Positions 49,023 through 60,862 of a stretch of DNA of 64,000 bases are shown here, piece by piece. This stretch comes from Bremerella sp. JC817 (lineage in GTDB: Bacteria; Planctomycetota; Planctomycetia; Pirellulales; Pirellulaceae), in assembly GCF_040718835.1 (NCBI RefSeq), contig NZ_JBFEFG010000267.1:310001-374000 (forward strand), read 5' to 3'. How positions within the stretch are numbered: the stretch's first letter is position 1; every line of letters begins with the position of its first letter. The position numbers and the translations under genes are program-made. The notes under the pieces are model-generated. The model did not search any database. It was not told where the DNA came from and saw only the letters and a list, made by a program, of their open reading frames with translations.

Positions 49023-50726
49023 TCAGTAACGCTCGACACGTCCAAACACGTGACCATCAGCGTTCAGCAGTTCGTCGGCTCGAATTGTCGTTGAACCGTC
49101 AATGAGCAAAAGAGTGTCTTCGTTGGCCTCAAGTTTGACCGGCCCAAAATCGCCTCTGAACCGCTCGCCCTCCGAAATCCGAACTGATCGGATCTGCCCT
49201 CTGTAAAAGCTGATCAAGTTGTTCTCCCCGACATTCCCTATGACAAATCGAGTTTCGCCTCCCGGCCTCGATCCGGGGGCCGTTGCCACGAGCTTGCCGT
49301 TTAGGTAGACCCGTGTCTCCGACTCAGTGAAAACAGCAGCAGCATGAGACCAGCGATTTGGTGGAACGGCGAATTTTGAATTCACCATGCCTTCGACGTG
49401 TTCGACCGAAAGCATCGAGCCGCAGATTGCGATACCAAGGCCGTATTCGCTGGGGATGTCTGAACCGATGATGAACTGGCAATTCTCGTCTCGATAGTCA
49501 TCAGGCTTGATCCACGCTTCGAGTGTCACCGGAAGTTTCCGCTGCACATTGGTCACGATTCTCGTGCGGCCATCGAAATGGAGAACACCATCTCGAATCA
49601 ATCCTTCGTTGGATCGCATCGACGAAAGGACCAATCCCGCAACGAGAGCAAGAACCGCAGTGAGTCCGAAGAGCACCCACAACCATCTTCGGCGACGCAG
49701 CTTAGTCGGTTCAAGCCACGCTCGCAGTTCATTCGCCAGCTCCAAGGCCGATTGATGGCGATCACCGGGATGTTTCGCCAAAGCCTTCGCACAAATGGCA
49801 TCAAGGTTCTCAGGAAGCGACGGATCAACGTCCTTGAGTCGTTTTGGTTGTCGAAAAAGGATCTGCTCTCGCAACTCCTGCTTGTCTTTTGCGGGAAAGG
49901 GAGAATGACCTGCCAGAAGCTCAAACAACACCACGCCAAGTGCGTGAACATCGCACCGCCCATCTAGCAATTGAACTTCATTCGAAACTTGTTCGGGTGA
50001 CATGTAGGCCAATGTCCCAGAGGACAATGCTCTTCCCTTCTCCAACTCATCGAGAGTGCAGGCAACTCCAAAATCGGCAATGAGTGGTTTGCCATTGGAG
50101 TCGATCAGGATATTCTCCGGCTTGATGTCTCGGTGAAAGCAACCCTTTTCGTGTGCGTATTGGAGCGATTCAGCGACCGTGGCGACAATCTCGACCGACT
50201 CTTGCGTCGATAGCTTTTTCTTTCGAGCTAAATCCGAGAGACTCTGACCTTCGACCAGTTCAAACACGAGAAACATCCGCCCGTCATGCTCACCACAGTC
50301 ATGGACGCCGACGATTCCTGAATGCTTCAAGCGAGCAACTCGACGTGCTTCGTCCAAGAGCAGGTCACACGAGGTCCGGTGATGCCCAATCTTGACTGCA
50401 ACGGGCCGTTGAAGCTTCAAATCGTGCCCTCGATACACTTGTCCGTATCCGCCTGATCCCAACAGTGAATCGAGCCGATACCTGTCGGCCAAGTCGGTGC
50501 CGGAAATGTCCTTGACGGATTTATCCTGTTCGTCCGTCAGAGGACGAGCCGGATCACGCTTTGTCCATGCGGTCGTCTTCAGGCTCTCGATCTTCGAGCG
50601 AACCGTCTGCATTAGATGCGGATGGTCGGTGCAAAGATCTTCGGCGGGAATGTCCTGACCTTGATCAAAGGCTTCCTCCCAACGCACGAGAAGATCGGCG
50701 ATCAGATCTTTGTCGTCATCAGTCAA
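49023..50726 (-). CDS. Membrane Ser/Thr protein kinase with external LamG-like domain
   Basis: 567-aa kinase. After a 75-residue N-terminal helix region ([26 protein letters not shown]) comes a full Hanks-type kinase: GSGGYGQVY loop (90-98), Lys112, catalytic Asp200 in [12 protein letters not shown] (218-220) and the MSPEQ activation segment. A transmembrane helix (348-368) is followed by an extracytoplasmic concanavalin/LamG-type domain ([46 protein letters not shown]). Planctomycetes commonly pair such kinases with an ECF sigma factor. The sigma gene directly upstream overlaps this start by 8 nt, so the kinase may control that sigma factor in response to a bound ligand. Confidence 0.94.
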   Translation of the reverse strand: MTDDDKDLIADLLVRWEEAFDQGQDIPAEDLCTDHPHLMQTVRSKIESLKTTAWTKRDPARPLTDEQDKSVKDISGTDLADRYRLDSLLGSGGYGQVYRGHDLKLQRPVAVKIGHHRTSCDLLLDEARRVARLKHSGIVGVHDCGEHDGRMFLVFELVEGQSLSDLARKKKLSTQESVEIVATVAESLQYAHEKGCFHRDIKPENILIDSNGKPLIADFGVACTLDELEKGRALSSGTLAYMSPEQVSNEVQLLDGRCDVHALGVVLFELLAGHSPFPAKDKQELREQILFRQPKRLKDVDPSLPENLDAICAKALAKHPGDRHQSALELANELRAWLEPTKLRRRRWLWVLFGLTAVLALVAGLVLSSMRSNEGLIRDGVLHFDGRTRIVTNVQRKLPVTLEAWIKPDDYRDENCQFIIGSDIPSEYGLGIAICGSMLSVEHVEGMVNSKFAVPPNRWSHAAAVFTESETRVYLNGKLVATAPGSRPGGETRFVIGNVGENNLISFYRGQIRSVRISEGERFRGDFGPVKLEANEDTLLLIDGSTTIRADELLNADGHVFGRVERY

Positions 50727-51327
50727 GATCGAGTCCTCCTGCGAGTTGTTCTTTCAGGAGGAGGCGTGCCGAAACCCAACGACGCTTCAGCGTGGCGAGG
50801 GAGATACCGAGGACACGAGCAGCTTCGGACTGATTGAGGCCGTCATACCAAAGCAGGCTGACGACTTCCTTTTCCGCTTCGGGCAGTGCCTCGACCGCTT
50901 CGTGGAACTCCGTCCATGCGGCGAGCGATTCCGGCTCGAACGGGTCTTCACATCGTTCTGATGCTTTGCCGCCGTCGCTGTCGTGTTTGGCCCCAATCCC
51001 TTGAGGTCCGTAATGACTTCGAGCGAGGTCGATCAGTTCACGGCGGATCTGAGTCGCTGCCAATCCGTAAAACTTTCGTACTGATTCCGGTTGCACGGAC
51101 GCTAAGGCTCGATGGAGTCGCAATAGACTCGCTTGCAACACATCGTCCGTGTCGGACCACCGCTGCACATGTCCGTAGCTCTTCAGCATTCGTCTTGCCA
51201 TTGTCCGAAGTCGTTGGCAGCAAAGCTCAACAATGGTGCGTCGAGATTCGGGACAACCTTCGCTGAGCCGCCGCAATTCGTTCTGTAAATCAGTCGTATG
51301 TCCCAATTCGATCTCCGCTGCCCCCAT
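50719..51327 (-). CDS. ECF-type sigma factor (planctomycete group)
   Basis: 202-aa sigma factor. Region 2: [39 protein letters not shown]. Region 4: [45 protein letters not shown]. The pattern fits the ECF group paired with Ser/Thr kinases in planctomycetes. The stop overlaps the kinase start by 8 nt. No anti-sigma factor is seen; the membrane kinase is the likely input. Confidence 0.93.
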   Translation of the reverse strand: MGAAEIELGHTTDLQNELRRLSEGCPESRRTIVELCCQRLRTMARRMLKSYGHVQRWSDTDDVLQASLLRLHRALASVQPESVRKFYGLAATQIRRELIDLARSHYGPQGIGAKHDSDGGKASERCEDPFEPESLAAWTEFHEAVEALPEAEKEVVSLLWYDGLNQSEAARVLGISLATLKRRWVSARLLLKEQLAGGLDLD

Positions 51328-51387
51328 TCATGTGGCGAACAACGAGATTCGGTATGGTCCGCCTCCATCAAGAAGGGCGAGTGCCGG

Positions 51388-51427
<40 letters not shown>

Positions 51428-51516
51428 ACGTGAAGCGTGAGCCGTTTAGCGGTTCACACCCGCTCATCGAGGTAGAGAACATTTCCCCGACTTTTCAGAA
51501 ACAGGAGATCGAAATA

Positions 51517-52515
<999 letters not shown>

Positions 52516-52522
52516 ATCGAAC

Positions 52523-52831
<309 letters not shown>

Positions 52832-52834
52832 CGA

Positions 52835-53056
52835 ATGAGTGAAGGAACTTCAGATCAGACGCATTCAACGGAGATTCTCGGTCGTCGAGTGATCGGCGTC
52901 TGCCCTGATTGTGAGGGCGAGGGGCGACTCTGGGCCATGAACGAAGAAGCGAGCACGCATTGGGCCGAGCGTTGCGAACGATGCAACTGTATCGGCTACA
53001 TCCTCGACATGCCGCTTGATTCCCCAGAAATGGACCATGACGAGATCCCGTTTTAG
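52835..53056 (+). CDS. Small zinc-finger protein (DnaJ-type CxxCxGxG-like)
   Basis: 73-aa protein with VCPDCEGEGRLW and, 20 residues later, RCERCNCIGYIL: two C-x2-C-x-G-x-G-like halves resembling one DnaJ zinc-finger unit. It starts 3 nt after the preceding gene. No further function can be given. Confidence 0.75.
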   Translation: MSEGTSDQTHSTEILGRRVIGVCPDCEGEGRLWAMNEEASTHWAERCERCNCIGYILDMPLDSPEMDHDEIPF

Positions 53057-53077
53057 TCCGCTATCAAGGAGTACCCT

Positions 53078-53527
<450 letters not shown>

Positions 53528-53986
53528 TCATTTCTGCTCGTTCAGCTTCTCCCGAACCGACTGAATCAGATCGTCGAGCAGTTCATCGTCCAACTCCATC
53601 AGGGCGGCCAACGTTTCAGCGGCCAGAGGTCGTTCATCCTCGCAAACGATCCGGCGAAGCTGAGGGATTGCCTCACTCAGATGCAGGTCTCGCACGGCCT
53701 GAATCGCTGCCATACGAACAAGGCGGTCAGGATCATTGAGCAGTGGCAGAATGAGCGGAACAAACGGCTGAACCCGTTGTGATCCAAGATGTTCGAGTTC
53801 TTCCCACAGAACGCCCATCACGAGGCGTTTCACGTCGGGTTCGCCTGTCTCAAGCTCCTGCATCAGGCACGATACGCACTCGTCCCAGCCGAATGCGGTG
53901 ATTCGTTCCCATAGTTCGAGCGACGTATGCGGCGTGGTTGAGTTGGCGAGCAGTCGAAGCAAGTTCGGCAGATGTTCTACGGTCAT
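53528..53986 (-). CDS. HEAT-repeat protein
   Basis: 152-aa helical-repeat protein: about three HEAT-type units ([67 protein letters not shown]), with the DPDxxVRxxAAxAL hallmark. HEAT repeats bind proteins. It has a strong AAGGAGA site. It is divergent from the coiled-coil membrane gene. Confidence 0.8.
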   Translation of the reverse strand: MTVEHLPNLLRLLANSTTPHTSLELWERITAFGWDECVSCLMQELETGEPDVKRLVMGVLWEELEHLGSQRVQPFVPLILPLLNDPDRLVRMAAIQAVRDLHLSEAIPQLRRIVCEDERPLAAETLAALMELDDELLDDLIQSVREKLNEQK

Positions 53987-54175
53987 GGCAGGTCTCCTTC
54001 ACCTTCAGGAGCGAATCTCGACGGATGATTGGCTCACGCCTCTATGAAGAATTCGTGAAGCCGTGGTCCATTTTGAGCCACTTCAGTGTCAGCACCCGCT
54101 CAAAACATTGAGGAGATTGCGGACCAGTAGTGACGCTACTCAACCACGAGCAGCACGAGAGGAAGCCACAAACAC

Positions 54176-55258
54176 ATGAGTGACTACGAACTGATTCGAC
54201 GAGATAGCGAATACCAGAAGGAAATCCGGCGTCGGAACATGACCGATGCAGCTAAGATCGGACTCTTGGTCGCTCAAAACGTCCAGCAATTTCAGACGAA
54301 CCAGATCCTCGCTCAGGTTCATAGTGAAGCGTGCCGCACCAACCAATTTCTCGGCCACATGGCGAGCATCCTCGACCAGATTGCCCACATGCAGGCGACT
54401 CACTTCGAGCAGGTTCAAAAGGAGCGTGAGCTAAAGGAAGTCATGTTTCAGTTTGAGAAGTTTCTCAATGAAACAGAGGAATTTGGAGATCCCATTTCCG
54501 TTGCGTTCGGCACGAAGCGGCTGTTCGAGATTCTGGATCGCCCCAGAAACGGTTTCTCTACGGCTGACCTGACCGACCTTAGTGACAAAAAGCACTTCGA
54601 CGGTCTGGTGGCACGAGCCAAAGGTTTGCTAACTGGACTGCCACGTCACCAATTCGAAGAACTTGAACAGTTTGAACAATTGCTTGGTGTCTACTACCAA
54701 AGAAAGGCTACCGGCTTCGACGCAGACAGGGCGTTTCCGAAGAAGAAGCACGCCAAGTTGCCCAAGGAGTTTCGGAAGCAACCACCGACTAAGCAGCCGG
54801 TTACCAGTTCGGGAGCAACGGCATTGGCCTTTGTTGGCGGTGGCTGTGGCGTAATCATGTGTGGCTTTGGACTGTTGTTTTTGCTGGTGACAATCTCAAT
54901 GCTCGTGCAGCAGGAACCAAATGCACTTGGCGGCAGCGTTTGCATTTTGCCCTTTCTGGGTATTGGTTCGCTGCTTGTTTGGAACCTTTTTCGTCAGCGA
55001 AATGCCGACAAGAAGGCTGAACTCGAACATCAAGCCCAGCGACAGGACCACCTGAACTCGTGGGATGCTAATCGAAAGCGAGAAGAAGCCAAAATTGCTC
55101 AACAAAACCAAAACATCGATGCTGAAAACGCCAAAATCGAGGAGAAACGAAGACAAGCGACAAAACTGTTTCAGGCAACAATGGACGAGATGCGTTCGTT
55201 GATCAACGGCTTCCTCAACCAGCATCCTCCAATTCAGAAGTTCGTTGCCCATGTATGA
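54176..55258 (+). CDS. Coiled-coil membrane protein, function unknown
   Basis: 360-aa protein. The N-terminal cytoplasmic part (about 1-200) is helical and probably coiled ([40 protein letters not shown]). Then come two transmembrane helices ([42 protein letters not shown]) and a second charged coiled coil ([35 protein letters not shown]). No known domain. The end overlaps the SprT-like gene by 8 nt, so the two probably form a unit. Confidence 0.8.
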   Translation: MSDYELIRRDSEYQKEIRRRNMTDAAKIGLLVAQNVQQFQTNQILAQVHSEACRTNQFLGHMASILDQIAHMQATHFEQVQKERELKEVMFQFEKFLNETEEFGDPISVAFGTKRLFEILDRPRNGFSTADLTDLSDKKHFDGLVARAKGLLTGLPRHQFEELEQFEQLLGVYYQRKATGFDADRAFPKKKHAKLPKEFRKQPPTKQPVTSSGATALAFVGGGCGVIMCGFGLLFLLVTISMLVQQEPNALGGSVCILPFLGIGSLLVWNLFRQRNADKKAELEHQAQRQDHLNSWDANRKREEAKIAQQNQNIDAENAKIEEKRRQATKLFQATMDEMRSLINGFLNQHPPIQKFVAHV

Positions 55259-55769
55259 GGAGATGCAACTGACAGACAGTGAAATGATCCGTGATTGGCT
55301 CGACTTCGCCCTCGGCTGCAACGACGTGAGCTGCTTGTCGAGCATGATCCGAGTGCGGTGGAACAAACGGTTCACCCGCAAGTTCGCCGATGCTGGTTAT
55401 GGAACATGTCCGCCTCGTGGACGCATTCGCATCAGCCCCATGATCTGGGAACGGGCGACAAGGGAGCAGCGTCGAGAGACGCTCATTCATGAAGCCTGTC
55501 ACATCGTCGCCTACCATCTGCATGGCCTTGCCATCAAACCTCACGGCATTGAATGGCGGCAGGCAATGGTGAAGTGCGGAGTCGAGCCGGTAGTTACGCA
55601 CAACATTGATCTCGTTGGGATCAACTTTTTCCACGTCCGAGAATGCACGAAGGCCAATCGTTGTCACGTCAGCAGACGAGATTTTGCTGCATTGAAGCGA
55701 GGGGGATTGCTTCAATGCACGATCTGCGGAATGCAAGTCGATGCTGCATCGATTGAACTAACTCTCTGA
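55251..55769 (+). CDS. SprT-like zinc metalloprotease
   Basis: 172-aa predicted protease. The catalytic motif HEACH (His80, Glu81, His84) lies in [15 protein letters not shown], and a third ligand His98 in [13 protein letters not shown]-terminal zinc ribbon follows ([20 protein letters not shown], then CTICG). This is the build of SprT/Spartan-type proteases, which cut proteins on DNA. ATG 55251 overlaps the upstream gene; a TTG at 55245 is the only other start. It is convergent with the tRNA-like genes. Confidence 0.87.
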   Translation: MYEEMQLTDSEMIRDWLDFALGCNDVSCLSSMIRVRWNKRFTRKFADAGYGTCPPRGRIRISPMIWERATREQRRETLIHEACHIVAYHLHGLAIKPHGIEWRQAMVKCGVEPVVTHNIDLVGINFFHVRECTKANRCHVSRRDFAALKRGGLLQCTICGMQVDAASIELTL

Positions 55770-55810
55770 GGAACTCCGATGGTTGCGGCAGCATCTATTC
55801 CTGTGGAGAT

Positions 55811-55885
55811 CGGCGGCGGCTGGGGTCGAACCAGCGTCTACCCGGATGAAGAGCCGAGAGTTCTACCACGCTGAACTACACCGCC
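55811..55885 (-). tRNA. tRNA-like gene, 8-nt anticodon loop (Glu TTC-like)
   Basis: 75-nt cloverleaf on the minus strand: acceptor GGCGGTG/CGCCGCC (one G-U), D stem GTTC/GAAC with loop AGCGTGGTA, anticodon stem CTCGG/CCGGG, variable loop TAGAC, T stem GCTGG/CCAGC with loop TTCGACC, discriminator G. The anticodon loop is CTCTTCAT, 8 nt instead of 7: it looks like a TTC (Glu) loop with an extra C after U33. CCA is not encoded. Second of two tandem tRNA-like genes behind the 473-aa gene. Confidence 0.75.
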
Positions 55886-55910
55886 GAATTCTCCACTGCG
55901 GAATCCGAAA

Positions 55911-55985
55911 AGGTGATGGCTGGGGTTGAACCAGCGTCCGCTCGGTTACAGAGCCGAGTGCTCTACCACGCTGAGCTACATCACC
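55911..55985 (-). tRNA. tRNA-like gene, 8-nt anticodon loop (Thr TGT-like)
   Basis: 75-nt cloverleaf on the minus strand: acceptor GGTGATG/CATCACC, D stem GCTC/GAGC with the same D loop AGCGTGGTA, anticodon stem CTCGG/CCGAG, variable loop CGGAC, T stem GCTGG/CCAGC with loop TTCAACC, discriminator T. The loop is CTCTGTAA, again 8 nt, matching a TGT (Thr) loop with an extra C after U33. All stems pair fully. It lies 25 nt behind the 473-aa gene and 25 nt before the other tRNA. Confidence 0.8.
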
Positions 55986-56010
55986 ACATCGACATTCTAC
56001 AATATTATGC

Positions 56011-57432
56011 CTATCGTTTCTCGTCCGCCCTTTCCTCCTGCTGATGGAGATGGAGAGAGCGTACTTCGTCCACAGCTTCCAGTTCAGGACGCTCCGTCCA
56101 GATCTGTGAATTAAGGATTTTCCCAGAAAACACGCCGCACTTCCGGAAAAGTGATGCGAGTTCCGGCGATGATACAACAACACCATGAACAAGTTCCGGC
56201 GTTGGCGTAAACTTCTCGATAGTTCGTCCGGGTTTCGGAGCCGTCCAGCCGGACTTCACCGGATCTATACCGTAGCGATGACAGACCTCTTCAACGAGGG
56301 TACGAGGACACACCTTCGCTCCGCTCAAGACTTCCCACGGTGACGGAAGCTCCTTCCAAACATGCGTGTCTGGGTGGACATCGCCACCAGACGCCCTATG
56401 CCAGTAGGCCACATCAGCAGCCATCAGTCGCAACACTTTGCCCGGACAGACCTTCTCCACGCTGTCCGTCAGGCCGAGACTGTAGAGCAACGAGAACCAT
56501 CCTTCCCGCAGCTTGTTCCAAGCCCCGGCAGTCACATTCCATGTCGATGAGTCGTTCCCTCGTTGAACCACCATGTCATCCCGAAACTTGTTCGTGCCCC
56601 ATAACTCTTGAAGCAGTGTGGCGGCTCCACAAAGCCGGTCAAAGTAGCGTCCTAACAGAATTCCTTTCATCTCGTCATCGAGCATTGCAAGGACTTCGGT
56701 TACTGGATAGACGTGAGCGATGGCCCACCAGTTGGTCCTGTCTCGGTGCTTTAAGCATCGCTTGAATAAAACATCACAAATCTCGTCGAATGGGCGGACT
56801 TGGGTGGCGTTTGTGAACACGCTGCGAAGGTTACAGCGTGCCACGTAATACGCAACAAAACACGCCGTATCCACATCAGCTTTGAAATCTTCCCAATCGA
56901 TGTCAGATGCCAAACGGTTCTTGCTTGCCAACGTCAACGACCGCTTGAATTGCTCTCGTGCAAGCCGGTGCATTTTGTGTTCGAGACGAGCCGCCAAGCG
57001 GAATCGCTTGTTGTACTGGCGGCGTGATAATTCGATCCCCAGCTTGGCCCGTTCCTCTTTCGGAAGGCGGTCGAACTTGAAGTCGTTCTTACCAAACGCC
57101 TTTCCGATTGACTGCTCGGCATTCCTGACCCACTGCTCAATTTGTTCGAGATCATCGGGTGAGAAAGAGACGGGATGCCCGAATAGTTGCTCGGCAACTC
57201 TTAGCTGCCTGTCCATGTCAACGGGACGAGCGAAGTCGCCGCTCATCGACGACCAATATTCTCGCTGGCGTGACTTGGCCGCTTTGTTCAGAACCCGGCG
57301 TTCGCCAGAAGTACAATCAAGGATAGTGACAATCTCTTTCGCCACATCCTCCGGCTGTCGCCGCTCGTCAAGGGAACAAAACAGCGAGTGCAGAACATCT
57401 TCACTTGATTGATGTGCTTCGTGTAGAACCAT
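56011..57432 (-). CDS. Unknown 473-aa protein upstream of two tRNA-like genes
   Basis: Large soluble protein that I cannot place in a family. The first half is basic and helical (LNKAAKSRQREYWSSMSGDFARP, DLEQIEQWVRNAEQSIGKAFG, RRQYNKRFRLAARLEHKMHRLAREQF) and suggests nucleic-acid binding. The middle has FVAYYVARCNLRSVF and WWAIAHVYPVTEVLAMLDDEMKGIL, the end PTPELVHGVVVSSPELASLF. ATG 57432 is the first good start; a GTG at 57501 is in frame. The same transcript would continue after 25 nt into the two tRNA-like genes, so protein and tRNAs may work together. No active-site motif was recognised. Confidence 0.75.
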   Translation of the reverse strand: MVLHEAHQSSEDVLHSLFCSLDERRQPEDVAKEIVTILDCTSGERRVLNKAAKSRQREYWSSMSGDFARPVDMDRQLRVAEQLFGHPVSFSPDDLEQIEQWVRNAEQSIGKAFGKNDFKFDRLPKEERAKLGIELSRRQYNKRFRLAARLEHKMHRLAREQFKRSLTLASKNRLASDIDWEDFKADVDTACFVAYYVARCNLRSVFTNATQVRPFDEICDVLFKRCLKHRDRTNWWAIAHVYPVTEVLAMLDDEMKGILLGRYFDRLCGAATLLQELWGTNKFRDDMVVQRGNDSSTWNVTAGAWNKLREGWFSLLYSLGLTDSVEKVCPGKVLRLMAADVAYWHRASGGDVHPDTHVWKELPSPWEVLSGAKVCPRTLVEEVCHRYGIDPVKSGWTAPKPGRTIEKFTPTPELVHGVVVSSPELASLFRKCGVFSGKILNSQIWTERPELEAVDEVRSLHLHQQEERADEKR

Positions 57433-57958
57433 CGTGCTCACTGGCTGCGGCCAGACCAAAAAGATCGCAACGCACTTTCCGATGAAATGAGGTATGACCA
57501 CTCTCTGGTCACAGAAGGCAAGAATACCACAATGCGACCTCTACCGCATGTCCTTTCCTCCTTGTAGAGACACGGGCCAAAAGTCTTGGTTCGGATGGCG
57601 ATCCCTCCGTGTTACGAAAAGAGGATCGGCGGCGATTTTTCGATTTGGCTTTTCACAGACGCTTCAGCCCACACGGAAACACTTCAGATTTGGGAGTTAT
57701 AAAAAATGCAACCAGCGGTATCGATCCACTGGCCGGGGGTGAGGAACTCGCTTGTGAGAAAACGTCTGGAATTATTGGGTTCGAAGAAATGCGACCAAAC
57801 CACCACTCGGACGACTTGGTCCCTCCCGGCCATGATGCTATTCAGTAGCAGTCCCAGTCCTGTTTGAGTCGGTCCACCGTCCCAACCGACTCGACGAACC
57901 GCTCGTGCCTTTCGGCGGTGACCTCTACACCCTCTACGTTGCAGTCACGGCGTACTTT
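57433..57958. other. 526-nt region without a supported gene
   Basis: Upstream of the 473-aa gene. Two rightward frames (57494-57742 and 57609-57848) lack ribosome sites and familiar sequence. A hairpin GAGTCGGT/ACCGACTC (57866-57873 with 57885-57892) lies just after the small zinc-ribbon gene when read leftward and could terminate it. Confidence 0.5.
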
Positions 57959-58142
<184 letters not shown>

Positions 58143-58165
<23 letters not shown>

Positions 58166-58391
58166 TAACTGTTACGACGACCGAGACGTGACATTTCACC
58201 AGCGAGTCGGCCACGAAGATCTCGATCTTGCCGGTCCCGGCATAACCGAATGATCCAGTCGAGAACTCCTTTGGTGTCAGGTTGATCACTTCCGCAAGCT
58301 TGTCAACGACCATTGTGCCTGCCGGTCCATGGGTCCGAAACAGCTGCTTAGAGATGGGACACAGTCGTGAAAATCGTGTTGCTGTTGTCAT
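58143..58391 (-). CDS. Small hypothetical protein
   Basis: 82-aa protein, unknown family, with PISKQLFRTHGPAG and a beta-rich C-terminus (GKIEIFVADSLVKCHVSVVVTV). GAAAGGATTATAG precedes the ATG, and a GGACC element stands 27-31 nt upstream, as in the leaders of the next genes. Part of a leftward row of small island genes. Confidence 0.65.
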
Positions 58392-58459
58392 CTATAATCC
58401 TTTCATGGTGAAGAAGAGGTCCGCCGAGCCGAAGCCCGGCGAACCCTCCACCAACCCCA

Positions 58460-58705
<246 letters not shown>

Positions 58706-58760
58706 GCGTTCGTCTCCTGAAAAGTGAAGGTGATTGTTCTGGTGCTGGTCGTTGGTCCGA

Positions 58761-59054
58761 TCAGTATTCGTCAGGGAGAAGAAGGCACGTCGAAGAACGG
58801 TCTGCTTCGGTGATGACCCAGATCTTCGTCCCATCCTTGAGCAGATAGCTCGATAGGATTCGCTCGCCGTTGGTAACCGCTTCCTCGTTGGTTTGTTGGT
58901 CCTCTTTGTCGAGTTCGCCCGGATCGAGGACAACGTGACGTTGCAGCAGTTCCATCGGCGTCTGACCTGCGGCTTGCAGGGCATCCAATGCTCCCGGTGT
59001 TGCGACTACCTGCCCCAATGCGAAGCGTGGTTTCTTGTTGTTGGCGGTGACCAT
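58761..59054 (-). CDS. Small conserved island protein
   Basis: 97-aa protein: FALGQVVATPGALDALQAAGQTPMELLQRH, then NGERILSSYLLKDGTKIWVITEADRSSTCLLLPDEY. The family is well spread in mobile elements and often called hypothetical; the compact alpha/beta form recalls small anti-restriction or modulator proteins, but no function is known. ATG 59054 has AAGGAGA directly upstream. Confidence 0.82.
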   Translation of the reverse strand: MVTANNKKPRFALGQVVATPGALDALQAAGQTPMELLQRHVVLDPGELDKEDQQTNEEAVTNGERILSSYLLKDGTKIWVITEADRSSTCLLLPDEY

Positions 59055-59066
59055 CGTGTCTCCTTG

Positions 59067-59104
59067 AGTTGAAGTGGGTTGGTGATGCTTCAACTGACTG
59101 GTCC
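59067..59104 (-). promoter_or_regulatory. Leader of the 97-aa gene with inverted repeat
   Basis: GGACC (59100-59104) and the 8-bp inverted repeat AGTTGAAG/CTTCAACT (59067-59074 with 59088-59095) lie just upstream of the AAGGAGA site of the gene starting at 59054. Confidence 0.5.
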
Positions 59105-59181
59105 GATCTCGGCTTCTCCCGGTCGCCAAACGAAAAGAGCCGGAGCATCCTTGCCCCGGCTCTTCATCCTTCGGTTGTTCG

Positions 59182-59588
<407 letters not shown>

Positions 59589-59589
<1 letters not shown>

Positions 59590-59637
59590 GCTCGTGTCTC
59601 CTGTTCGGGGTTGAATGACACGAGCAACGGGCGGTCC
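59589..59637 (-). promoter_or_regulatory. Leader of the 135-aa gene; hairpin covers the ribosome site
   Basis: The repeat TGCTCGTGTC/GACACGAGCA (59617-59626 with 59589-59598) is perfect over 10 bp and encloses CAGGAG, ending at the start codon. GGACC lies at 59633-59637. This geometry would hide or expose the start site. Confidence 0.6.
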
Positions 59638-59674
59638 CAACACTCGCCTTAGTACGACAAGGAGATGAAACACG

Positions 59675-59980
59675 ATGGCAGTGCTCGACGCAGAATTCAC
59701 TCACGATGACTTCAAGACGCTGATTCACATCTTGGAGGAATGGGAGACAACCGGATCGGCAGAGGAATCCCCGCAACGAAGGGAAGTAGCACCTTTGCTC
59801 AAGGCCAAACTGCTTCTCCAACAAAACTATCTGCATGTTGATCGAATACCCGAAGCAGTCATCCCGCAAAACACTGCTCGGCAATCCAAGATGGAGCTTG
59901 CCGAGCAGTATATGCGGGAGTGCGGCATCTGGTCCTACTTAGAGTCGTACCTCACTGATCAGATTGCTCGTATCAGATGA
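59675..59980 (+). CDS. Small hypothetical protein
   Basis: 101-aa helical protein opposite in direction to its neighbours: DFKTLIHILEEWETTGSAEESPQRREVAPLLKAKLLLQQNY, ending ECGIWSYLESYLTDQIARIR. AAGGAGA precedes the ATG. Unknown family. Confidence 0.7.
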   Translation: MAVLDAEFTHDDFKTLIHILEEWETTGSAEESPQRREVAPLLKAKLLLQQNYLHVDRIPEAVIPQNTARQSKMELAEQYMRECGIWSYLESYLTDQIARIR

Positions 59981-60002
59981 GACGATCACGTCTTCGGTCC
60001 GT

Positions 60003-60419
60003 CTACGCTTCGGCGTGTTCCGTTTGGAACGTTTCCTCGTCTTCGGCATCAAGATCGCCGAAGAACTGAGCGAGATACACTGCTTGACGACGGGCATCAT
60101 CATCGGTGCAGTTGTCGATGAGTTCGCCCCGGAAGAGCATTCCATCGCCGAGTGCGTAGCCGATGATGAACCGCCCACGAGTCAAGCGAAATATCAGAGC
60201 GATTGATCCGGTCCAGTACCGCTCGACGATCTCGTAGCGACAATCCAGCATGACCTTTCCGCACCACGTCGTCAGCATGATGCCGTAGTGTTCCCCTTTC
60301 GTGTAGCCCGTAATGCTTCGACCGACGACGGACGCACCGATGGCAGCGAATTCCCGTCCCTCATGCTCGATGATTCCGATCTCGATTTGTCCCTGTCGTT
60401 CGCAGCGAGTGCTTGTCAT
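60003..60419 (-). CDS. Conserved island protein
   Basis: 138-aa protein with a beta-rich start (QIEIGIIEHEGREFAAIGASVVGRSITGYTKG), then GYALGDGMLFRGELIDNCTDDDARRQAVYLAQFF. Function unknown. ATG 60419 has AGGAGA; its leader carries a 12-bp hairpin around the site and GGACC. Confidence 0.78.
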   Translation of the reverse strand: MTSTRCERQGQIEIGIIEHEGREFAAIGASVVGRSITGYTKGEHYGIMLTTWCGKVMLDCRYEIVERYWTGSIALIFRLTRGRFIIGYALGDGMLFRGELIDNCTDDDARRQAVYLAQFFGDLDAEDEETFQTEHAEA

Positions 60420-60427
60420 GTCCGTCT

Positions 60428-60473
60428 CCTGTCGTGGTGAAGGTTGATTGCCAACACCACGACAGGACGGTCC
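60428..60473 (-). promoter_or_regulatory. Leader of the 138-aa gene; hairpin next to the ribosome site
   Basis: Perfect 12-bp inverted repeat CCTGTCGTGGTG/CACCACGACAGG (60455-60466 with 60428-60439), in which ACAGG of the ribosome site is part of the stem. GGACC at 60469-60473. Confidence 0.6.
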
Positions 60474-60481
60474 GACCACGA

Positions 60482-60706
60482 TCAGAGCAGGATCACTTCA
60501 TACTCCACGGCTTCGCCCCGCTCGATCCGACGAACGGCACTGAGGCCATCGAGTTCCCGGTCGTGAGTCATACGACACAGCGAGTTGAGCTTGCTCGTGA
60601 AGCTAAGGGCGACCGGATGGTTAAAGCGTTCTTCACCACGAACGCCGCTTTGTTGCAGAGCGAGTAGATGTCGGTGAAATGATCCAACGATAGCGACGAT
60701 GTTCAC
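60482..60706 (-). CDS. Small hypothetical protein
   Basis: 74-aa protein with start IVAIVGSFHRHLLALQQSG and end IERGEAVEYEVILL. The start is GTG 60706, only 6 nt after the stop of a 27-codon gene, which suggests that both are translated in tandem. No known domain. Confidence 0.6.
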   Translation of the reverse strand: MNIVAIVGSFHRHLLALQQSGVRGEERFNHPVALSFTSKLNSLCRMTHDRELDGLSAVRRIERGEAVEYEVILL

Positions 60707-60712
60707 GCCGGA

Positions 60713-60796
60713 TTACACGGCGTCTGCATTACTTGCCGCCTTTCGTTGAATCTTATCTGCTCCGTTCGCCACTGCCGTTCTGGTTATTGTCGTCAT
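60713..60796 (-). CDS. 27-aa small open frame in the leader row
   Basis: A short frame (starting TTITRTAVANGADKIQ after Met) with GGAGA before the ATG and the GGACC element 45-49 nt upstream, the same leader as the bigger island genes. Basic peptide of unknown function; it may be a leader peptide for the 74-aa gene. Confidence 0.5.
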   Translation of the reverse strand: MTTITRTAVANGADKIQRKAASNADAV

Positions 60797-60862
60797 CGCT
60801 TTCTCCGTGAACGTGAAAGTTGGTGATAACGATGCCAGTTGGTCCCTCTAATGCTCAGGCAC

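Noticed and set aside
57494..57848. Two overlapping rightward frames of 79-82 codons
   Set aside because: No ribosome-binding site or familiar sequence; they lie in the upstream region of the leftward 473-aa gene.
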